A DNA stretch of 64,000 bases from Burkholderia cepacia (GTDB lineage: Bacteria > Pseudomonadota > Gammaproteobacteria > Burkholderiales > Burkholderiaceae), in the NCBI RefSeq assembly GCF_001039005.1, contig NZ_LDWR01000058.1:1-64000 (forward strand). The letters run 5' to 3'. Below the pieces are notes generated by a model, which was given only the letters and a program-made list of their open reading frames with translations, made no database searches and was not told the DNA's origin. Shown piece by piece: positions 59,571 to 64,000 of this stretch. Within the stretch, counting starts at the first letter, position 1. Each line of letters begins with the position of its first letter. The translations under genes were made by a program, and so were the position numbers.

Positions 59571-60793
59571 ACGGCACCACAGTCGCGGTCTGCCCTGCGC
59601 AGTAACGAGCCCAGTCCTCCATCATTCCGCGCCGGCGCTCGAGCATGTCTCGACGCCGGTACGCGGAAACCGTCGTCGACGTGATCGTGTGCGCCAGCGC
59701 TTGCTCGGCGAGAGAGTCGGGATAATCGGTGCAGTCCGCTATCCAGTCCCGGAACGTCGATCGGAAGCCGTGCACGGTAATGTCGGCGCGTTCCATGCGG
59801 CGCAGCAACAGCAGCATCGCCATATTCGATAGCGGCCGCCCCTCTTTGTAGCCCGGGAACAGCCAGCCCCACTTCGCCTTCGTCGCGATCTGCTGCCGCA
59901 CGAGCTCGACAGCCTCGTCGCAAAGCGGCACGCGCAGCTCGACCTCGCACTTCATCCGATCTCCCGGAATCGTCCAGACGCGTGCTTCGAGGTCGAATTC
60001 CTCCGGCCGCGCGAACAGAACCTCGTTCGTGCGCGTCGCGGTCAGGATCAGCAGACGCAGCGCCTGTGCGGCGCGCTTCGGCCGCCCGCGGAGCGCGGCG
60101 AAGAACGCCGGCATCTCTTCCCACGCGAGCGCCGGGTGGTGTTTCACCGTGTTCCGCTTCTTCACGCGCGGCAGCACGCGGTCCAGGTGATCGGCATAGC
60201 GGGCCGGGTTGTCGCCAGTGCGGTGGCCGAGCACCGTCTCCGCGTCGAGGATCGCCTTCACGCGGCCACGCACGCGCCGCGCGGTTTCGCCCTTCTTCAT
60301 CCAGATGGGCTGCAGGATGCGCACGATCATCTCGGTATCGACGTCGCGCACGTCAACATCACCGATCACCGATCACCGGATACGCGTACATTTCGAGTGT
60401 GGACGTCCACTGTTTCGCGTGCTTGGTGTTGCGCCACGTCGATTCGCGGTCCGAGATATAGGCTTGCGCGGCCTGCTTGAACGTCACGCCTGGGGCATCA
60501 TCGGCCGCCCGCACGACCTGCGCGCGCCGTCGCGCGACGATCGGGTCGATGCCCTACCTCGCGCTCACGCGGCAATCGGCCGCCGCCTTGCGCGCCGCAG
60601 CGAGAGGCAGCACCGACAGCGAACCGAGGCCCATTTCCCGCGCGCGGCCGGCGATCGAGAACCGGTAGATCCACGATCGCGAACCGCTCGCGCTGATCTG
60701 CAAATACAGGCCGCCGCCGTCCGCGTAATACCCTGGGTCGACCAGTTTACCGATGCCGAGCGCAGTCAACCGATTCATCTGCCGTGATGCCAT
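59539..60793 (-). pseudogene. P4-type tyrosine integrase, inactivated
   Basis: The gene begins at ATG 60793 (MASRQMNRLTALGIGKLVDP, then YYADGGGLYLQIS). A TAG at 60556-60554 interrupts the frame before GIDPIVARR, where a Gln (CAG) would fit. The same frame then continues through YISDREST to PVIGDR, where three copies of the 7-mer ATCACCG (60358-60378, plus strand) shift the frame; two copies would keep it. The remaining 3' part holds the catalytic domain with LTATRTNEV, HGFRSTFRDW and an AQALAHTITSTTVSAYRR-type end. Two independent lesions make it a pseudogene. Confidence 0.88.
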
Positions 60794-60796
60794 TTC

Positions 60797-60817
60797 TACC
60801 CCCAAATCTACCCACAA
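60797..60817. repeat. Right pair of possible integrase arm-type sites
   Basis: TACCCCCAA (60797-60805) and TACCCACAA (60809-60817) lie just upstream of the integrase start with 12-base spacing, the same motif and spacing as at the left end. Confidence 0.55.
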
Positions 60818-60942
60818 ATGATGGTTAGATTCTGGGGTAAGGCGCGGGAGCGAGCAAGAGCGACGACACCCCCAAAACACGCGCCGCATAAGGCGCTGCG
60901 GGAGTGCTGCGAGAGTAAACGGGAATCGCTGAGAGCCTTGAC

Positions 60943-61038
60943 TGGCGGAAGGCAGCCGGAGTCGAACCGACCCGGGAGTGTCTGACACCCCCAACCGGGT
61001 TTGAAGCCCGGCCGTACCACCGGATACGAATGCCTTCC
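60943..61038 (-). tRNA. selC: Selenocysteine tRNA (tRNA-Sec, UCA anticodon)
   Basis: The gene is 96 bases with CCA encoded. It has an 8-bp acceptor stem (GGAAGGCA / TGCCTTCC), an anticodon arm GCCGGGCTTCAAACCCGG with TCA, a long variable arm (GGGGGTGTCAGACACTCCC) and a GGTTCGACTCC T-arm. These are the hallmarks of tRNA-Sec. It lies next to selB and selA. Its 3' end is also the attachment site of the defective prophage, and integration keeps the tRNA intact. Confidence 0.96.
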
Positions 61039-61070
61039 TCGGGGAAAAGAACCAGAAGAACAACGAGCGC

Positions 61071-62996
61071 CTACGCCTGAATACCCACCCAACCGCTGTC
61101 AGGCCGCAGGAAGTGAAGATCGCGGTGGAAGCGAGTATACCCAACCCGATCGAAGAACTCGAGAATCTGGATCGCGCGCTTGCGGCCGAGCCCCGTCGCG
61201 TCGCGGAACGTCGCGGCATCGAGCCCCGCGCCGGGCGACGGCGCGAGATGCGCGACCAGTTCGGCGAGTTCGCGCACGACGTCCGCGTGATAGAACAGGT
61301 CGCGCACGACCTGATGCACGTCGCCGCGCCGTGCGAGCTTGCGCAACAGCGTGCGCACCGCGTCCTCAGCGGCGCCCGTGTCGCGGGCCAGGTCGCGCAC
61401 CCACGGCGGATCGAAGCGCCCCGCGTGAATCAGCGGCAGCAGTTGCCGCGCCAGCCCTTCCTCGCGCGGCTCGAGGCTCACCGAATGCGACGGCAGATGC
61501 AGCCACGGCCCGCTTCGCGCAACTTCGCCGCCGGCCACCACCGCATCGACGAGCGCGCGCCACAGCGCATCGCCGACGAGCGGCGCAGCCATCCGCCGCA
61601 AGCGTGCAGCGTCGAGCCCCTGCTCGTCAGGCAGGCGCTCGTGATACGCGCGCAGCGTGTCGATCGCCCGCGTCTGCAGCGCTCGCCAGTGCGCATGCGA
61701 AATCACCGCGCCGTCGTTCGACGCGGCATCGCGCTGCCCGATCGCCAGCGCGTCTTCCGGCAACGCCAGCGCGTTCGGCGCGAAGCCTGTCAGATGCGTG
61801 AGCATCGTGCGCGCGATGCCGAGCGGCGCCTGCGCGAGCAGCGCATCGAGGCGCCCTGTGTCGAGCCACATGGCGAGCGCATCGAGCCACGCGCGGCGCG
61901 CGGGCGTGCGACGCTTGCTCGCCGGCCCGAACGGATCGAGCACGCGACCGCCGCCGACGGTGCGCGTCGCCTGCGGATTGCGGACGATGAACCGGTCGCC
62001 CGGCAGCGCGAACACCGGCTCGTCGAACACCAGTTGCACGCGCATCCGCTGGCCGGCCGCGAGCGTGTCGCCGTCGAGCAGCGCGACATGCGCGACGCGA
62101 TGCAGCGTGCCGAGATGCACGTGCAGCGGCGCCCAGTGCGTCAGTGTCAGCCCGGCATCCGCGAGCAGCGTCAGCTCGACGTCCACGCGCGGCGACGTCG
62201 CGACGAGCCGCGCATCGGCGACGGTATCACCGCGCTCGACATCGGCCTTGTCGACGCCGGCGAGATTCAGCGCGCAGCGCTCGCCCGCGCGGCCGGCCTC
62301 GACCGACCGGTTCTGCGCATGGATGCTGCGCACGCGGGCCGCGCCGCCCGTGCGCACGATCGCGAGCGTGTCACCCGTCGCGACACGGCCCGCGAACGCG
62401 GTGCCCGTGACGACGGTCCCCTGCCCCGCAAGCGTAAACACGCGATCGACGGCGAGCCGGAACAGGCCGTCGTCGCGGCGGGCGCGCCACGCGATCGCCG
62501 CGTCGGCCAGGTGATGTTTCAACGCGGCGACGCCCGGGTCGTCCACGGCCGTCGCGCGGGTTTCAAAAATCGGCACGCCGGCCAGCGTCGAGTCGTGCAG
62601 CCATGCGGCGATCTCGTCGCGCACCTGGGCGACGCGCGCGGCGTCGACGCGATCGCATTTCGTCAGCGCGACAGCGCCGTGCGTCACGCCGAGCAGTTGC
62701 AGGATCGCGAGATGCTCGCGCGTCTGCGGCATCACGCCGTCGTCGGCGGCAATCACGAGCAGCGCGAAGTCGATCCCGCACGCGCCGGCCGCCATCGTAT
62801 GAATCAGCTTCTCGTGGCCCGGCACGTCGATCAGGCCCAGCACGTCGCCGTTGTCGAGCGGCGTGTATGCGTAACCGAGTTCGATCGAAATGCCGCGCGC
62901 CTTCTCTTCCTTCAGGCGGTCGGTATCGACACCGGTCAGCGCACGCACGAGCGTGGTCTTGCCGTGGTCGATGTGTCCGGCGGTACCGACGATCAT
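61071..62996 (-). CDS. selB: Selenocysteine-specific elongation factor SelB
   Basis: The protein has 641 residues from ATG 62996. The GTPase has G1 GTAGHIDHGKTTL (about 4-16), G3 DVPGHEKLIHTM and G4 TKCD. EF-Tu-like domains 2-3 follow (to about 350), and the C-terminal half consists of winged helices that bind the SECIS RNA. SelB brings Sec-tRNA to UGA codons. The ATG overlaps the selA stop (ATGA). The downstream neighbour is selC, 33 bases after the stop. Confidence 0.95.
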   Translation of the reverse strand: MIVGTAGHIDHGKTTLVRALTGVDTDRLKEEKARGISIELGYAYTPLDNGDVLGLIDVPGHEKLIHTMAAGACGIDFALLVIAADDGVMPQTREHLAILQLLGVTHGAVALTKCDRVDAARVAQVRDEIAAWLHDSTLAGVPIFETRATAVDDPGVAALKHHLADAAIAWRARRDDGLFRLAVDRVFTLAGQGTVVTGTAFAGRVATGDTLAIVRTGGAARVRSIHAQNRSVEAGRAGERCALNLAGVDKADVERGDTVADARLVATSPRVDVELTLLADAGLTLTHWAPLHVHLGTLHRVAHVALLDGDTLAAGQRMRVQLVFDEPVFALPGDRFIVRNPQATRTVGGGRVLDPFGPASKRRTPARRAWLDALAMWLDTGRLDALLAQAPLGIARTMLTHLTGFAPNALALPEDALAIGQRDAASNDGAVISHAHWRALQTRAIDTLRAYHERLPDEQGLDAARLRRMAAPLVGDALWRALVDAVVAGGEVARSGPWLHLPSHSVSLEPREEGLARQLLPLIHAGRFDPPWVRDLARDTGAAEDAVRTLLRKLARRGDVHQVVRDLFYHADVVRELAELVAHLAPSPGAGLDAATFRDATGLGRKRAIQILEFFDRVGYTRFHRDLHFLRPDSGWVGIQA

Positions 62997-64000
62997 GCAG
63001 CGGGCCCTGCGAACGGCACACATTGCGCGACGAACGCCGCTTCGTCGGCGGCTTCAAGACAACGCAAGTCGAGCCGCAGCGCGTTGTCGGCAACGCGGCC
63101 GATAACCGGTCGCGGCCATTCGCGCAGCCGTTTCTCGAGCTGCGCGAGCGCGCGGCCGCTGCGCTTGCCGTCCGCCGTGCGCACGACGAGCCCGGCACTC
63201 GGCAACTGGTCGACCGGCAGCGCGCCGCTGCCGATCTGGCTGAACATCGGCTCGACCGTCACGTCGAAGCCGCTGCCAAGCGCGGCCTGCAATACCGGAC
63301 GCACGCGTTCGGCGGCCTCGGCGATCTCATTCTGGGGACGCGTCAGCAGGCGCAGCGTCGTGAGCCGGTCGCGCAGGAATTCGGGCGCCTGATAGAGGCG
63401 CAGCACCGGCTCGAGCGCCGCGAGCGTCAGCTTGCCGACGCGCAGCGCGCGCTTGAGCGGATGTTTCTTGATCTTCGCGACCAGTGCGCGATCACCGACG
63501 ATCAGGCCGGCCTGCGGCCCGCCGAGCAGCTTGTCGCCGCTGAACGTGACAACGTTTGCGCCGGCGGCAATGGTCTCCTGCACGGTCGTCTCGTGCGGCA
63601 GCCCCCATGACGACAGGTCGGCGAGCGTGCCGCTGCCGAGATCGACGGCGACCGGCAGCCCGTGCTCGCGCGCGAGCGGCGCGAGTTCGGCGAGCGTCGC
63701 CTCCTTCGTGAAGCCGCTGATCGCGTAGTTGCTGCAGTGCACCTTCATCAGCAGCGCCGTGCGCGGGCCGATCGCGTTCGCGTAATCGTGCAGATGGGTG
63801 CGGTTGGTCGTGCCGACCTCGCGCAGCTTCGCACCGGCACGACTCATGATGTCGGGAATGCGGAACGCGCCGCCGATCTCGACCAGTTCGCCGCGCGACA
63901 CGACGACTTCCCGCTTCGTCGCGAGCGCCGACAGCGTCAGCAGCACGGCTGCCGCGTTGTTGTTGACGACGGTCGCGGCTTCCGCGCCCGTCAGTTCGCA
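62993..64000 (-). CDS. selA: L-seryl-tRNA(Sec) selenium transferase SelA (5' end beyond the window)
   Basis: 335 C-terminal residues are present; the frame is open to the right edge, where it reads ELTGAEAATVVNNNAAAV, the SelA core. The PLP Lys is in FSGDKLLGGPQAGL, and MSRAGAKLREVGTTNRTHLH is the conserved tRNA/active-site segment. SelA converts Ser-tRNA(Sec) to Sec-tRNA(Sec) using selenophosphate. Its stop overlaps selB. About a quarter of the usual 465-residue protein lies outside. Confidence 0.95.
   Translation of the reverse strand, partial: CELTGAEAATVVNNNAAAVLLTLSALATKREVVVSRGELVEIGGAFRIPDIMSRAGAKLREVGTTNRTHLHDYANAIGPRTALLMKVHCSNYAISGFTKEATLAELAPLAREHGLPVAVDLGSGTLADLSSWGLPHETTVQETIAAGANVVTFSGDKLLGGPQAGLIVGDRALVAKIKKHPLKRALRVGKLTLAALEPVLRLYQAPEFLRDRLTTLRLLTRPQNEIAEAAERVRPVLQAALGSGFDVTVEPMFSQIGSGALPVDQLPSAGLVVRTADGKRSGRALAQLEKRLREWPRPVIGRVADNALRLDLRCLEAADEAAFVAQCVPFAGPAA

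Larger units (their letters stand above)
49458..60958. mobile_element. Defective prophage/genomic island integrated at selC
   Basis: The element is bounded by a 16-bp direct repeat TGGCGGAAGGCAGCCG, one copy being the 3' end of the tRNA-Sec gene. A broken P4-type integrase gene lies beside selC, with the AlpA-type gene next to it. The other part carries a lysis cassette, tail fibre and baseplate genes. No terminase, portal, capsid, tail-tube or tape-measure gene is present in these 11.5 kb, so it cannot make particles. The two halves meet near 58.49 kb, where a baseplate gene is truncated. Confidence 0.88.

Overview
The window is about two-thirds G+C and gene-dense. Its tad locus, paired TauD dioxygenases, NCS2 permease and sel genes suggest a Burkholderia replicon, probably of the cepacia complex. 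That is an inference from gene content and base composition; there is no rRNA or housekeeping marker here to prove it.

Region 1 (1-12.2 kb): the 3' end of an unknown gene and a GT87-type membrane glycosyltransferase face a complete minus-strand tad (Flp pilus) operon: flp, tadV, rcpC, rcpA, a short CpaD-like lipoprotein, tadZ, tadA, tadB, tadC, tadD, tadE, tadG. Most neighbours from tadZ onward share 4-base stop/start overlaps. A good sigma-70 promoter lies about 250 bp upstream of flp.

Region 2 (12.7-24.1 kb): an organosulfur-type cluster. It holds a sulfonate-like ABC importer (binding protein, two different permeases, ATPase), two TauD/TfdA dioxygenases, an oligopeptide-type binding protein, a DUF427 protein, a second sulfonate-type binding protein, and a LysR regulator divergent from a glycolipid-binding-domain protein.

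Region 3 (24.1-32.5 kb): polyamine and acid-stress metabolism. A PotE-like antiporter follows an arginine-decarboxylase-like gene, and these are divergent from an ornithine decarboxylase. An MFS exporter and a secreted protein follow.

Region 4 (32.5-41.1 kb): a tight seven-gene minus-strand operon with an MFS transporter, FGGY polyol kinase, GlpD-like dehydrogenase, AGPS-like FAD oxidase, GlpP-family antiterminator, ABM-type monooxygenase and iron alcohol dehydrogenase. Its leader has a consensus promoter and overlapping inverted repeats. This is the best candidate for an undescribed system: a polyol-phosphate pathway that may be controlled by its own antiterminator.

Region 5 (41.1-49.4 kb): two SDR/LysR divergent pairs, an NCS2 nucleobase permease, a sparsely coding stretch with small hypothetical genes, and a Nudix hydrolase.

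Region 6 (49.46-60.96 kb): a defective prophage or island in selC, bounded by a 16-bp direct repeat. It keeps a lysis cassette, a HTH regulator, SGNH-hydrolase and methyltransferase cargo, tail fibre and baseplate genes, then a small AlpA/integrase module. Head and tail-tube genes are absent, one baseplate gene is cut short, the tail fibre is frameshifted at a C7 tract, and the integrase carries an amber codon and a 7-bp repeat expansion.

Region 7 (60.9-64 kb): selC (tRNA-Sec), selB and the 3' part of selA, all on the minus strand, form the core of the selenocysteine machinery.
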